This document shows positions 8,484 through 18,420 of a DNA stretch of 64,000 bases, piece by piece. The notes under the pieces were generated by a model that saw only the letters and a program-made list of their open reading frames with translations, did not search any database and had not been told where the DNA came from. Numbering within the stretch: position 1 is the first letter of the stretch; each line of letters starts with the position of its first letter. The stretch lies in contig JABHBL010000007.1 in assembly GCA_018673925.1 (NCBI GenBank), forward strand, positions 1-64,000, given 5' to 3'. A program made the translations under genes and the position numbers. Source of the stretch: Fidelibacterota bacterium (lineage in GTDB: Bacteria > Fidelibacterota > UBA8477 > JABMPR01).

Positions 8484-9917
8484 TTAATCTGGGATGGTGA
8501 GTGCAACAAAAAATGTATTGGAATTGTCTCGCCTTACCAGCAGCAAAATGGTGTCATCTGGCTTGTAAGCTTGAAGATTTTTTTCAAATGCTCCAGAAGT
8601 GGTGACCTTTGATAAATTTTTCACATTGGGACCCATCTTTTGGATGAGATAACCTGTGCGAATATTTTTTTCATAAGCCTCGCTATCTCTTTCTATTGAA
8701 GTAACCAGTACCCCTTCATTGCCTGGCGATAAGTCGTAAAATCGCAAGCGCTCAGGAGTGGCAGTTTCAACTGTAAGACCAATGTCAGATTTTTCGACTT
8801 CAATTGGTCCGGCTGCTGTGACCTCCTCGGGTAATTCACCCAATTTGACGGTAATGGTCTTTACCTTTCCCTCCCGTAGAACTTTCAGCTTCTTCTTTTC
8901 ATTGGGTCTCTGAGTGGATACCAAGATGGGCAATTTTCGAGAATTTTCCACTTCATGGCCATCGAATTCAATAATTACATCAAGCTGTTTTAGTTTTGCA
9001 TCATCGGCAGGGCTTCCATCTACAACCTGTTGTACCAGGGCACCTTTGGCAATATCCATACCCAGCGTTTTAGCCATGGCCGCACTCACAGGTTGAACAT
9101 AAACTCCCAACCAGGCTCTGGTCACGCGTCCATTGGCTTGTAGATCTTCCACGATTCGATTCACCAGATTAATGGGAATTGCGAAACCGATTCCCTGATA
9201 TCCACCACTTCTTGAGGCAATGGCCGAATTCATACCAACCAGTTCACCATCTAGATTCACCAATGCTCCTCCAGAGTTTCCGGGGTTGATAGCTGCATCG
9301 GTTTGAATAAAATTCTCATAGTCATTGAGTCCTACTGAAGAACGCCCGGTGGCGCTGACTATGCCCTGAGTAACTGTCTGTGACAAACTTCCAGAGAAAG
9401 GGCTTCCAACAGCGAGAACCCATTCGCCGACTCTAATTTTGTCCGAATCACCCATTTTTATTGGTCTTAGGTTTTTTGCATCAACTTTTATCAGGGCAAC
9501 ATCTGTTTTGGGATCTGCTCCAATTATTTCTGCATCATATTCTTTATTATCCGAGATTTGGACCTTAATGTTTTCACCTTTTTCAACGACATGATTATTG
9601 GTGAGGATATACCCATCCTTACTAATAATTATTCCTGAGCCTAGTGAAGTACTTTTCATTTCACGCTCACCATCGGGTAGAAAGGGCCAAAGTTGTTTGG
9701 GAAACATTTCCTGGAATCCTTTGTATTGACCCATGGCAGGATGTGTATATACATGCTCACTAGTGATGGTGACAACTGAAGGAGAGACTTCTTCAGCAAT
9801 ATCTGCAAAAGCATTACTTAAAGCTTTTGCCACACCAATATCTGATGCATTCAAATCTACAGGAAGCAATAGAGCGATTAAAATTAAGGGTGTTACTAGT
9901 AGCATATATTTTTTCAT
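8484..9917 (-). CDS. degP: Deg/HtrA periplasmic serine protease with two PDZ domains
   Basis: A 477-residue secreted protease-chaperone. The start at 9917 gives a signal peptide (MKKYMLLVTPLILIALLLP) preceded by a GGAG site; an upstream in-frame ATG would bury it. The catalytic triad is H109 (TNNHVVEK), D139 (DPKTDVALI) and S215 (NPGNSGGAL). The first PDZ domain begins near WLGVYVQPV and a second occupies the last ~100 residues. Deg proteases degrade or refold damaged envelope proteins. It is a single-gene unit with its own downstream stem-loop. DegP and DegQ/MucD subtypes cannot be separated here. Confidence 0.92.
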   Translation of the reverse strand: MKKYMLLVTPLILIALLLPVDLNASDIGVAKALSNAFADIAEEVSPSVVTITSEHVYTHPAMGQYKGFQEMFPKQLWPFLPDGEREMKSTSLGSGIIISKDGYILTNNHVVEKGENIKVQISDNKEYDAEIIGADPKTDVALIKVDAKNLRPIKMGDSDKIRVGEWVLAVGSPFSGSLSQTVTQGIVSATGRSSVGLNDYENFIQTDAAINPGNSGGALVNLDGELVGMNSAIASRSGGYQGIGFAIPINLVNRIVEDLQANGRVTRAWLGVYVQPVSAAMAKTLGMDIAKGALVQQVVDGSPADDAKLKQLDVIIEFDGHEVENSRKLPILVSTQRPNEKKKLKVLREGKVKTITVKLGELPEEVTAAGPIEVEKSDIGLTVETATPERLRFYDLSPGNEGVLVTSIERDSEAYEKNIRTGYLIQKMGPNVKNLSKVTTSGAFEKNLQAYKPDDTILLLVRRDNSNTFFVALTIPD

Positions 9918-10139
9918 GTGGTCTCCATTTATTTGACAAAGCTTTTTATGCCGGATGAAATGAAAGGTTTCATACAATTTTGAATTTGACGCACTGATAT
10001 AGGTAAAGATTTAAATTTATCATTTTATAGAAGCGAAGCACACAAAGTTTTAACCCCCAGATCCGGGGATGCATTGCTCGGTTATTCTTGAGTTCACTAT
10101 CTACTATCCCCACTAATTCTTTTTAATTAGCTTGCTCCC

Positions 10140-11195
10140 ATGACAGGAAGAGAAAGAGTTTTGTCCGCACTCAAAAGGATTGAGACATCCAGAGTTCCCA
10201 TTGGTGAGATTGGTGGTGGCTACACAGATGTTATTATTCAGGCTGTTTTAGGTGATAAATATGATCTGGGTCCAGATGCAAATTTTTTAAATCACCAAAG
10301 CATACGTAAAATCCTGGGGGCTGATATTGTTGGTGCCCGCGTCACAGGACCCCCGGTAGAGATGGTGGGAATCCATGAAGAATGGGGTACTGAAACTTTT
10401 AGAGACTACTGGGGAGCCACACACACTCAACCCAGTGATGCTACCGTTCAACTTGTGGATCCTATTGCCAATAGCCCGGAAGAGCTTGAATCCTGGAGAC
10501 CTCCGGATGTGAGTAATTTTGACTCCTCCCATATAAGTAGGTGGAAAAACACTACTGATTTTTTTGTGCTGGCAACTTTAAATGCAGGTTTTGATCTAGG
10601 CTATGAACTGCTGGGTTTTGAGCGCTTTATGATGTGGACTATTCAAGCTCGCGAAATAATGAAACAGTATTACGAAAAACTCATTGAAGCAAATTTAGCT
10701 CTGGCATTGATGAGTGTGGAAGCAGGCGCCGATGGTATACTGATAGCCGATGATCTTGCTTTTAACACAGGTACTTTTGTTGACCCTGACTATTTAAGGA
10801 GCGACTACTTCCCCATTCTAAAAGACATGGTGACTGAAATAAAAAAGCAAGGGTTGCCAGTTTTCTTTCATTCTGATGGTGATTTGAAGAATATCATTCC
10901 TGATCTCATAGATTGCGGTATTGATGTTTTACAGTCATGTGATCCTAATGCAAATATGGATATCCCAGCGCTTAAAAAAGAATTTGGTCAAGATCTCGCG
11001 TTTATGGGCAACATAGATGTAGATTTGCTAGCCAATGGCAAGGTGAACGAAGTTGAGAATACGACACGAAACCTGATCCATGACGCAAGAAGTGGTGGTG
11101 GATTTATTTTGGGTACCAGCAATGTGGTCGCCTCATACTGTCAACCTGAAAACTTAAAGGCGATGTATGCTGTCGCTCATAAGGAGTTGAAGTAA
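10140..11195 (+). CDS. Uroporphyrinogen decarboxylase-like (MtaA/CmuA-type) methyltransferase
   Basis: A 351-residue TIM-barrel protein of the UroD superfamily. It carries GADGILIADDLAFNTG and VFFHSDGDLKNIIPDLIDCG, where His and Cys in the C-terminal half fit zinc-dependent methyl transfer rather than haem synthesis. It is followed without a gap (stop TAA, then ATG) by a corrinoid protein. The pair therefore looks like a methyltransferase and its cognate corrinoid carrier, as in methanol, methylamine or O-demethylation systems. Substrate and final methyl acceptor are unknown. No corrinoid-reactivating protein is in the window. Confidence 0.85.
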   Translation: MTGRERVLSALKRIETSRVPIGEIGGGYTDVIIQAVLGDKYDLGPDANFLNHQSIRKILGADIVGARVTGPPVEMVGIHEEWGTETFRDYWGATHTQPSDATVQLVDPIANSPEELESWRPPDVSNFDSSHISRWKNTTDFFVLATLNAGFDLGYELLGFERFMMWTIQAREIMKQYYEKLIEANLALALMSVEAGADGILIADDLAFNTGTFVDPDYLRSDYFPILKDMVTEIKKQGLPVFFHSDGDLKNIIPDLIDCGIDVLQSCDPNANMDIPALKKEFGQDLAFMGNIDVDLLANGKVNEVENTTRNLIHDARSGGGFILGTSNVVASYCQPENLKAMYAVAHKELK

Positions 11196-11831
11196 ATGTC
11201 ATCAGATTCCATTCAACAAGCAATTATCATGGGGAACGTGGCCTCAATTTCTGTTGATGTAAATCAATTGCTCAATGAAGGGGTCAACAGTCAAAAGATT
11301 CTGGATGAGCAACTCCTCCCCGGGATGGCCATTGTGGGTGAGCGTTTTAAACATAATGAAATGTTTTTACCCCAGGTTCTCATGTCAGCACAGGCTATGC
11401 AAACTGCCATCGATATTCTGAAACCTCATCTTGCAGGGAATTCAGAAGCTCGTCAACGCAATACAGTGATTATTGGAACGGTGAAAGGTGATATGCATGA
11501 TATTGGCAAAAACCTGGTTCGAATCATGCTGATTGGTGCCGGTTTCGAGGTTGTTGATTTAGGTGTGAATGTACCTGCTCAACGCTTTGTAGATGAAAGT
11601 CTGAAACATGAGGCCGGTATTGTCTGTCTCTCTGCACTCTTGTCCTCGACCATGAATAATATGAAAGAAGTCGTGCAGGTTTTTAGAAATCATGCTGACC
11701 TGAAGGACACAAAAATTCTCATTGGTGGTGCTCCTGTGAGTCGAGAGTTTTCACATAGTATCGGCGCAGATGGGTATGCACCGACAGCACCGGCCGCTGT
11801 TGAGCGAGTCCAACAATTTTGTGGGTTATAG
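11196..11831 (+). CDS. Corrinoid (B12-binding) methyltransferase carrier protein
   Basis: A 211-residue protein with a helical cap domain (about residues 1-85) and a Rossmann-like cobalamin-binding domain (from about residue 90). The cobalt-ligating motif DMHDIGKN is intact (DxHxxG), and GGAPVS gives the usual distal loop. It would carry a methyl group on cobalt between two methyltransferases. An AAGGAG site lies inside the end of the preceding UroD-like gene and the ATG directly follows that gene's stop, so the two are translated together. Confidence 0.93.
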   Translation: MSSDSIQQAIIMGNVASISVDVNQLLNEGVNSQKILDEQLLPGMAIVGERFKHNEMFLPQVLMSAQAMQTAIDILKPHLAGNSEARQRNTVIIGTVKGDMHDIGKNLVRIMLIGAGFEVVDLGVNVPAQRFVDESLKHEAGIVCLSALLSSTMNNMKEVVQVFRNHADLKDTKILIGGAPVSREFSHSIGADGYAPTAPAAVERVQQFCGL

Positions 11832-11869
11832 AAGATCCACTTCAAAGACTTTAATAAACTGGAAAAATT

Positions 11870-12646
11870 ATGATTACTCTTATTTCACCTGCTAAAAGTG
11901 TCAATTTTAGCGAGCCCGCTCCTACTGAATTATTTACAACGCCAGATTTGTTAAACCAGAGCAGGCAGCTCATCACTCAACTAAAGCGCATAAAAAAACC
12001 TGAGCTCATGGAACTCATGTCCATCAGTGAGAGCCTGGCAGACCTTAATATCCCCAGATATAAAGAATTCAAACCACCATTTAGTCTAGAAAATGCCAAG
12101 CAGGCACTCTTCGCATTTACTGGTGATGTATATCGACATATGCGCATGAATACCTATGATTCGGAGAAACTTCAGTTTGCCCAAAATCATTTACGGATTC
12201 TTTCAGGACTCTATGGATATCTACGTCCTCTCGATTTGATTCAAGCCTATCGTCTAGAGATGAAAACGCCTTTGAAAACGAAGCGGGGAGATAATTTGTA
12301 TCAGTTCTGGGATAAAAGAATTACATGGGCATTAAACAGAGAGCTAAAAACCGACAACTCCCCTGCAATTATAAATTTAGCGTCCAAGGAATATGCCAGG
12401 GTTGTGGATTTTAAGGCTATCAAAGCACCTGTTGTTCATGTCGAATTTAAGGAAGTTGAAAATGGTAAGGCTAAAGTCATCGCCATTTTTGCAAAGTGGG
12501 CTAGAGGTATGATGGCAGATTATGTCATCCAAAATAACCTAAACGAACCTGAGCAGCTCAAGGCTTTCAATCTATCTGAGTATCAGTTTTCTAGAAATGA
12601 TTCTGGGGATTCAAACTGGGTGTTCACCCGACCTCGTCCTGATTAA
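11870..12646 (+). CDS. yaaA: YaaA-family peroxide-stress protein (UPF0246/DUF328)
   Basis: A 258-residue member of the YaaA family, recognised from MITLISPAKSVNF, GLYGYLRPLDLIQAYRLEM and the C-terminal AKWARGMMADYVI. In E. coli, YaaA binds DNA and lowers free iron during peroxide stress. The length is standard for the family. It lies 38 bases after the corrinoid gene on the same strand but is not obviously related in function. It converges on the histidine-kinase gene ending at 12655. Confidence 0.93.
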   Translation: MITLISPAKSVNFSEPAPTELFTTPDLLNQSRQLITQLKRIKKPELMELMSISESLADLNIPRYKEFKPPFSLENAKQALFAFTGDVYRHMRMNTYDSEKLQFAQNHLRILSGLYGYLRPLDLIQAYRLEMKTPLKTKRGDNLYQFWDKRITWALNRELKTDNSPAIINLASKEYARVVDFKAIKAPVVHVEFKEVENGKAKVIAIFAKWARGMMADYVIQNNLNEPEQLKAFNLSEYQFSRNDSGDSNWVFTRPRPD

Positions 12647-12654
12647 AAGCTAAA

Positions 12655-13848
12655 TCAGGGATTTAAAATTGGCAGCTTGATAGTGAAAGTTGTGCCTTGG
12701 TCCAGGATGCTTTCCACCGCTATTTCACCACTGTGATCAGCGACAATACTCTTCACAATGGCCAAACCCAATCCAGTACCCCCGTGTTTTTTGTGGGTGA
12801 AGAATTCATCAAACACTTTGGAAAGCACTTCGGCTTCCATTCCATGACCGGTATCAGAGACAGTCATAATAAGATGTTCATCCAGCACCTTGCTGGTAAT
12901 AGTGAGAGTACCACCAGAGCTCATGGCTTCTATGGCATTGTTTGCAAGATTTTCATACACTCGATAGAATCGACTCGGATCGATATGAATGAGGGCCTCA
13001 CCCTGAAGGTCGGTTTCAAGGCTCATACCCTGCTGCTCTAAATTATGGTGAAGACTGGTTAGTGAGTCTTCGATGCAGTCAGGAAAATTCAGTTCCTCTA
13101 GGTTAAGTGTTGAGCTTCCTTTAGCAAACGCCAACAGTTCCTGGGCCAGTGTATTAAACTGATTGACTTGTTGAGCAATGATCTTGGTATATTTGACCAC
13201 TTCCTCGTGAGCCATTTCTTTCAACCCGATGAGTTGAGCAAACCCGGCAATGGTGGTCATTGGATTTTTCAGATCATGTAAAATCGTGGAAGCCATCCGT
13301 CCTACAATGGAAAGTCTCTCATTTTCCACCAGCGCTTCCCTTGTGGCATTGAGTTCTTCAATGGTGCTATTGAGTTCTCGATTTTTTAGTTCAAGGGTGC
13401 CAATGAGTGTTGAATCTGTTTTGCGCAAATAATGAGAGATGCTCCTGGCAACTTCGAGGGTAAACTGTGGAAAGTGATTGACCAGCTCCAGGAAGCCTTC
13501 TTTCTGAACGACAAGGACTTCACTCTCGTCTCTCGCTATAATACCAGCACTACGGACCTTGTCTTCCACCAGGGCCATTTCACCAAAAAGCTCACCAGAT
13601 TCATCGATGATGTTAAGTACTTCATGGTCATCACCCTCAATGGATTTGACAACTTCCAACTGCCCCGAAATCATAACAAAAAACTTGGTTGCGACGGCAC
13701 CTTCCTCAATAAGGATTTCCCCAGGAGCAAACAGTTGCCGTTCCATCAGACTGCTGATTTTTTCCAGTTCTTCTGGATTAATTCCTGAGAAGGGTTCTAA
13801 TCGTTGGAGGAGCGGTATGGGAGGTGGGTCAAGAATGCGCATAGGCAT
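12655..13848 (-). CDS. Cyclic-nucleotide-binding-domain histidine kinase (paralog 1)
   Basis: A 397-residue soluble kinase. Residues ~18-140 form a CRP-like cNMP-binding domain (GELFGEMALVEDKVRSA matches the phosphate-binding cassette). A coiled coil (ELKNRELNSTIEELNA) links it to a DHp domain whose H-box reads ASTILHDLKNPMT, with His the phosphoacceptor. A HATPase_c domain with N, G1 and G2 boxes (NNAIEAM, DTGHGM, GTGLGLAIV) ends it. There is no membrane segment, so it acts in the cytoplasm. It is a tandem paralog of the gene just upstream. No response regulator is adjacent. Confidence 0.9.
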   Translation of the reverse strand: MPMRILDPPPIPLLQRLEPFSGINPEELEKISSLMERQLFAPGEILIEEGAVATKFFVMISGQLEVVKSIEGDDHEVLNIIDESGELFGEMALVEDKVRSAGIIARDESEVLVVQKEGFLELVNHFPQFTLEVARSISHYLRKTDSTLIGTLELKNRELNSTIEELNATREALVENERLSIVGRMASTILHDLKNPMTTIAGFAQLIGLKEMAHEEVVKYTKIIAQQVNQFNTLAQELLAFAKGSSTLNLEELNFPDCIEDSLTSLHHNLEQQGMSLETDLQGEALIHIDPSRFYRVYENLANNAIEAMSSGGTLTITSKVLDEHLIMTVSDTGHGMEAEVLSKVFDEFFTHKKHGGTGLGLAIVKSIVADHSGEIAVESILDQGTTFTIKLPILNP

Positions 13849-13859
13849 AACTTATATAT

Positions 13860-15098
13860 TTAATCACCCTCAAATGGGATTGGAATCTGGTGTTTAGATT
13901 TTGGCAAGAGATTGTATCCAATAGCTGGAAGATCAATAATAAATTTGGTTCCCACTCCGTCTTCACTCTCAATATTAATTAGTCCATCATGTTCGTCAAC
14001 AATGCGCTTCACAATGGCTAGACCCAGTCCTGTTCCCTTGCGTTTTCCGTGGGTATAGAATTCTTTAAATGCGTTCTCCTTGACCTCATCAGACATCCCA
14101 AAACCATCATCCTCTAGAATGATGCGAATACCTGTTTCTACTTCCATACTATGAATCGTGAAGGTTCCATCAGCATCAAGTACATCAAGTGCGTTGTTGG
14201 CGATATTTTCCAGGACACGGAAAAAACGCCCGTTATCTATTCGAACTTCTCCATCAAATTTCAGGTCTCTGACAAAGGAGATACCACGTTCCTCAAATTT
14301 TAAGATAAGAGAGTCACAACATTCCTGGAGATAGCCAGCCATTTGAACTGACCTTAAGCGCATTTGCTCTCCACCCTGGGCAAAAGAGAGGAGATCCTGG
14401 GTCATCGTCGTAAACTGGATGACCTGTTTGGCAATGATGTCGGCGTATTTCGCAAGTTGTTCACCACTATGCTTTTTCATCTTTATTAATTGAGCATATC
14501 CTCCAATGGTGGACATTGGGTTTTTCATATCATGCAAAATGGTAGAAGCCATGCGTCCTATTAACGATAGACGTTCTTTGCCAATGAGCTCTTCCTGGGT
14601 TTCCTGGAGGCGATAATTCATATGACGTAGCTCATCATTTTCTTTTCTGAGCTTATTGATGAGACGTTCATCAGTTTCTCTCAGGAACTGAGAAATATTT
14701 TTGGCAACAGAGAGTGTAAAAAGAGGTACAGAATGCACCAGCTCAAGAAAATCCTCCTTTGAGACGGCCAAGACTTCACAATCGCTATCTGCAATCATAC
14801 CAGCACTGCGTGGCTTGTCCTCCAGGAGAGCCATTTCTCCAAAAAGACCACCAACCTCGTCATAGAAACCCAGGACTTCAGATTCATTTTCTCTGACTTG
14901 TTTCTCAATTCTCACCTTACCAGAGGCCAGAACAAAAATGTGATCGCCAATTGAATTTTCATGAATGATGGATTCTTCATGGTCGTAATGGCAATATTCA
15001 ATTTTTGTGTGAATTTGCTTAAGCTCATCATCTGGAATATGCTCAAATATTTTCCATTTTTTCAGCGATCCCAGGCTGGGCTTTTTAATCAGTTTCAT
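13860..15098 (-). CDS. Cyclic-nucleotide-binding-domain histidine kinase (paralog 2)
   Basis: A 412-residue protein with the same layout as its downstream neighbour: CRP-like domain (GGLFGEMALLEDKPRSA), coiled-coil linker, DHp H-box (ASTILHDMKNPMS) and HATPase_c (NNALDVL, DDGFGMS, GTGLGLAIV). The 11-base spacing and alignable sequence show tandem duplication. The conserved phosphate-binding cassette implies that a cyclic nucleotide or similar ligand sets kinase activity. The output regulator is not in the window. The 366-base gap to 15464 holds no further gene, only the ppdK terminator and presumably this operon's promoter. Confidence 0.9.
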   Translation of the reverse strand: MKLIKKPSLGSLKKWKIFEHIPDDELKQIHTKIEYCHYDHEESIIHENSIGDHIFVLASGKVRIEKQVRENESEVLGFYDEVGGLFGEMALLEDKPRSAGMIADSDCEVLAVSKEDFLELVHSVPLFTLSVAKNISQFLRETDERLINKLRKENDELRHMNYRLQETQEELIGKERLSLIGRMASTILHDMKNPMSTIGGYAQLIKMKKHSGEQLAKYADIIAKQVIQFTTMTQDLLSFAQGGEQMRLRSVQMAGYLQECCDSLILKFEERGISFVRDLKFDGEVRIDNGRFFRVLENIANNALDVLDADGTFTIHSMEVETGIRIILEDDGFGMSDEVKENAFKEFYTHGKRKGTGLGLAIVKRIVDEHDGLINIESEDGVGTKFIIDLPAIGYNLLPKSKHQIPIPFEGD

Positions 15099-15400
15099 AT
15101 GGCTACTAATTCTATTGAGAAATCATTCATAGTCTACTTTACTTACCTAATTGTCAGCAACAAAAGCATTGATTGTTAAACTATTTTGAGCTTCAATCAT
15201 GTTCTCTGATATGAGGAAACTCGATCAAGCGATTATTTTGAGTCCACTCCGAGGAAATGAACTACTAATATTTACTCAATCTTCTAAAGTAATCCCGATT
15301 GCCATATTTCAAACTATGAATCAGCCTAAATCCCTTGATACATAGTCTCTTGAGCGAATCTTAAATCGTGGTCTAGCTGATCCTGATACAATTTGCTGGT

Positions 15401-15438
15401 AAAAAAAAACTGCCCCCTCAGAAACTCTGAGAAGGCAG
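15401..15438 (-). terminator. Rho-independent terminator of ppdK
   Basis: On the minus strand a 12-bp stem (CTGCCTTCTCAG pairing with CTGAGGGGGCAG, two G-T wobbles) with a 5-base loop is followed by nine T residues. It lies 27 bases past the ppdK stop codon. This is a textbook intrinsic terminator. Confidence 0.95.
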
Positions 15439-15464
15439 CTTATTAATCAGTATAGTTGTTAATC

Positions 15465-18173
15465 CTACAATTCGCGAGCAGCCGCTTGTGCTGCAGCCAA
15501 TCTTGCGATAGGCACGCGGAAAGGTGAACAACTCACATATTCGAGACCAGCTCTGTGGCAAAATTCAACTGAACTTGGCTCACCACCATGTTCTCCACAG
15601 ATACCCAGTTTGATATCAGGTCGAGTCTCTTTTCCCAATCTACAGGCAGTTTCAACCAGTTGACCAACACCTTCCTGATCAAGTACTTCAAAAGGATCGT
15701 TCTTCAAGAGACCCTTTTCCAGATAGACAGGTAGGAATTTACCAGCATCATCTCGGGAGTAACCAAAAGTCATCTGAGTCAGATCATTGGTACCAAATGA
15801 GAAGAATTCTGCGCTGGTAGCGATTTTGTCAGCAGTCAATGCGGCTCGAGGAATCTCAATCATGGTTCCAACAAGGTGATCTACTGAATCTCCAACCTCA
15901 GCAAACAAGTCCTTGATTGTATCGCGTACAATCTTTTCTTGGAGTTCCATTTCAGCTAAGGTTCCAGTAAGCGGAATCATAATTTCTGGTTTAGCAACAA
16001 TTCCCTTGGCTTTGAGGGCAAGTGCAGCGCCCATAATGGCTTTGGTCTGCATCACGGTGATTTCAGGGTATGTATTTCCTAAACGACAACCACGATGTCC
16101 CAGCATGGGATTGAACTCAGCGAGGTCTTCTACTTTCTCTGAAATGACCTTCAGCTCAACGCCCATGACATCAGCCATTTCCTGCTGACCTTTTTCATCA
16201 TGGGGAACAAACTCATGTAATGGTGGATCCAGAAGGCGAACCGTCACAGGGAGATCCCGCATGGCTTCAAAGATACCTTCGAAATCTTTCTGCTGGATGG
16301 GCAGAAGTCTTTCCAGCGCAGCTTCGCGACCCGACTGGTCCTCAGCTAGAATCATTTCACGCATGGCAACAATTTTGTCACCTTCAAAGAACATGTGCTC
16401 GGTACGACATAGACCAATACCTTTAGCACCGAATTCTCTTGCGATCTTGCTCTCACGAGGTGTATCCGCATTGGTGCGAACATACATTCTGGTAAATTTA
16501 TTGGTAAGCTCCATGAGTTTTCCAAAATCACCACTTACTTCAGGATCGATGGTTTTGATCTTGTCTTCATATATCTCACCTGAAGATCCATTGAGGGAGA
16601 CCCAATCACCTTCTTTAAAAACATCACCTTGAACGGTCAACGTTCTGGCTTTATAATCAATCTTAATCTCACCTGCTCCTGAGACACAACATTTTCCCAT
16701 TCCACGGGCAACTACTGCAGCGTGAGAGGTCATACCACCACGAGCTGTCAGGATACCGTTGGCAATGTTCATCCCCTCTAGATCTTCAGGGGAAGTCTCA
16801 ATTCTAGCCAGGATTGAATTTTCAAACTTGTTGGCTTCGTCAGCGTGAAAGACGAGCTGTCCGGTAGCTGCACCAGGTGATGCTGGTAACCCTTTAGTCA
16901 GCACACGTGCTGTAGCCATGGCTCCTTTATCAAATACAGGGTGGAGTAATTCATCTAATTTGTTGGGCTCGACACGCATGAGAGCTTCTTTCTCATCAAT
17001 CTCTCCGGCTTCCAGCTGTTCCATGGCAATTCGTACCATGGCAAAACCGGTTCTCTTACCGCTACGGGTTTGTAGCATCCACAGTTTACCGTCCTGCATG
17101 GTAAACTCAATGTCCTGCATATCTTTGTAATGATCTTCAAGTCTTTGTTCGATATCGTGGAGCTCTGTATAGATTTCAGGCATAAGCTCCTCTAGTGAGG
17201 GATAAACATTCACGCGTTCTTCTTCAGAAACACCAGCTAGCTTAGCCCAACGCTCAGAACCAATCTTAGTGATCTGCTGTGGTGTACGTGTACCCGCAAC
17301 CACATCCTCACCCTGGGCGTTAATCAGGTACTCTCCGTTAAACATATCCTCACCAGTACCGGCATCGCGCGTAAAGGCTACTCCTGTACCAGAATTGTCA
17401 CCCATGTTTCCAAAAACCATGGCCTGGACGTTCACAGCAGTTCCCCAGTCACCAGGAATTTTGTTCAACATGCGATAATAGACTGCTCGGGGAGTTTCCC
17501 ATGAATCAAATACGGCCATAACTGAACCCCAGAGCTGATCCCAGGGATTGTCAGGAAAGCTATGACCCGTCTTCTTGGTAACGGCAGCTTTGAAATCTAT
17601 GACCAATGTCTTGAGGTCTTGGACTGTAAACTCTGTATCAAGCTCATAACCCTTGGTTTCTTTCAGCTCTTCCATGATCTCTTCAAAGGGATCGATATCT
17701 TCTTTGGATTCTGGTTTCATACCCAACACAACATCACCATACATCTGTACGAATCGTCGGTATGAATCCCAGGCAAATCTCTCATTACCTGATTTTTTTG
17801 CCAGCGCTTCAACGGCACTGTCATTGAGTCCAAGGTTCAAAACAGTGTCCATCATTCCCGGCATGGAAACGCGGGCACCAGAGCGAACTGACAATAGCAG
17901 TGGGTTTTCTTCGTCACAAAATTTTGCACCCATAACAGATTCAACTTCTTTAACAGCGGCCTCAACCTCAGCTTTAATAAGCTCGACGGTCTTGTCTAGA
18001 CCAACCTCATTATACTCTGTACAGACTTCTGTACTGATGGTGAATCCAGCGGGAACAGGGATGCCCAGGCCACTCATTTCAGCCAGGTTGGCACCTTTGC
18101 CGCCAAGAAGATTTCTATACGAAGCATCTCCCTCAGCTTTTCCACCTCCAAATGTGTAAACGCGTTTTGTCAT
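15465..18173 (-). CDS. ppdK: Pyruvate, phosphate dikinase
   Basis: A 902-residue full-length PPDK. The N-terminal ATP-grasp domain begins KRVYTFGGGKAEG. The swivelling phosphohistidine domain carries GGMTSHAAVVARGMGK with the catalytic His. The C-terminal PEP/pyruvate barrel carries GLCRTEHMFF and ends in CGEHGGEPSS, which holds the catalytic Cys. It interconverts pyruvate, ATP and phosphate with PEP, AMP and pyrophosphate, serving gluconeogenesis or pyrophosphate-linked glycolysis. It is monocistronic with a strong terminator. No PPDK regulatory protein is adjacent. Confidence 0.97.
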   Translation of the reverse strand: MTKRVYTFGGGKAEGDASYRNLLGGKGANLAEMSGLGIPVPAGFTISTEVCTEYNEVGLDKTVELIKAEVEAAVKEVESVMGAKFCDEENPLLLSVRSGARVSMPGMMDTVLNLGLNDSAVEALAKKSGNERFAWDSYRRFVQMYGDVVLGMKPESKEDIDPFEEIMEELKETKGYELDTEFTVQDLKTLVIDFKAAVTKKTGHSFPDNPWDQLWGSVMAVFDSWETPRAVYYRMLNKIPGDWGTAVNVQAMVFGNMGDNSGTGVAFTRDAGTGEDMFNGEYLINAQGEDVVAGTRTPQQITKIGSERWAKLAGVSEEERVNVYPSLEELMPEIYTELHDIEQRLEDHYKDMQDIEFTMQDGKLWMLQTRSGKRTGFAMVRIAMEQLEAGEIDEKEALMRVEPNKLDELLHPVFDKGAMATARVLTKGLPASPGAATGQLVFHADEANKFENSILARIETSPEDLEGMNIANGILTARGGMTSHAAVVARGMGKCCVSGAGEIKIDYKARTLTVQGDVFKEGDWVSLNGSSGEIYEDKIKTIDPEVSGDFGKLMELTNKFTRMYVRTNADTPRESKIAREFGAKGIGLCRTEHMFFEGDKIVAMREMILAEDQSGREAALERLLPIQQKDFEGIFEAMRDLPVTVRLLDPPLHEFVPHDEKGQQEMADVMGVELKVISEKVEDLAEFNPMLGHRGCRLGNTYPEITVMQTKAIMGAALALKAKGIVAKPEIMIPLTGTLAEMELQEKIVRDTIKDLFAEVGDSVDHLVGTMIEIPRAALTADKIATSAEFFSFGTNDLTQMTFGYSRDDAGKFLPVYLEKGLLKNDPFEVLDQEGVGQLVETACRLGKETRPDIKLGICGEHGGEPSSVEFCHRAGLEYVSCSPFRVPIARLAAAQAAAREL

Positions 18174-18420
18174 GATTAAATCATCCTTTCAAATCAAAAT
18201 ATATAATATAGGGTAAAAGTTGAATCGTGTCTCAGATCAGAGTGACGTATTGCCATGCGCGGAATTAAACCCTTTTCACAACGATTTGCCACAATTTTCA
18301 GTCTTCTTGATGATTCTGACCAATCGTGCCTTTGCCCTATCAATACACGCTTTACAATAAATGTTCATTATCAATATGAATTAATTCATGGATTCAAGAG
18401 ACTGGAAACTAGATTTCAGC

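Noticed and set aside
9978-10139. Cobalamin riboswitch ahead of the UroD-like/corrinoid pair
   Set aside because: No B12-box-like sequence or characteristic long structured leader could be seen in the short upstream region.
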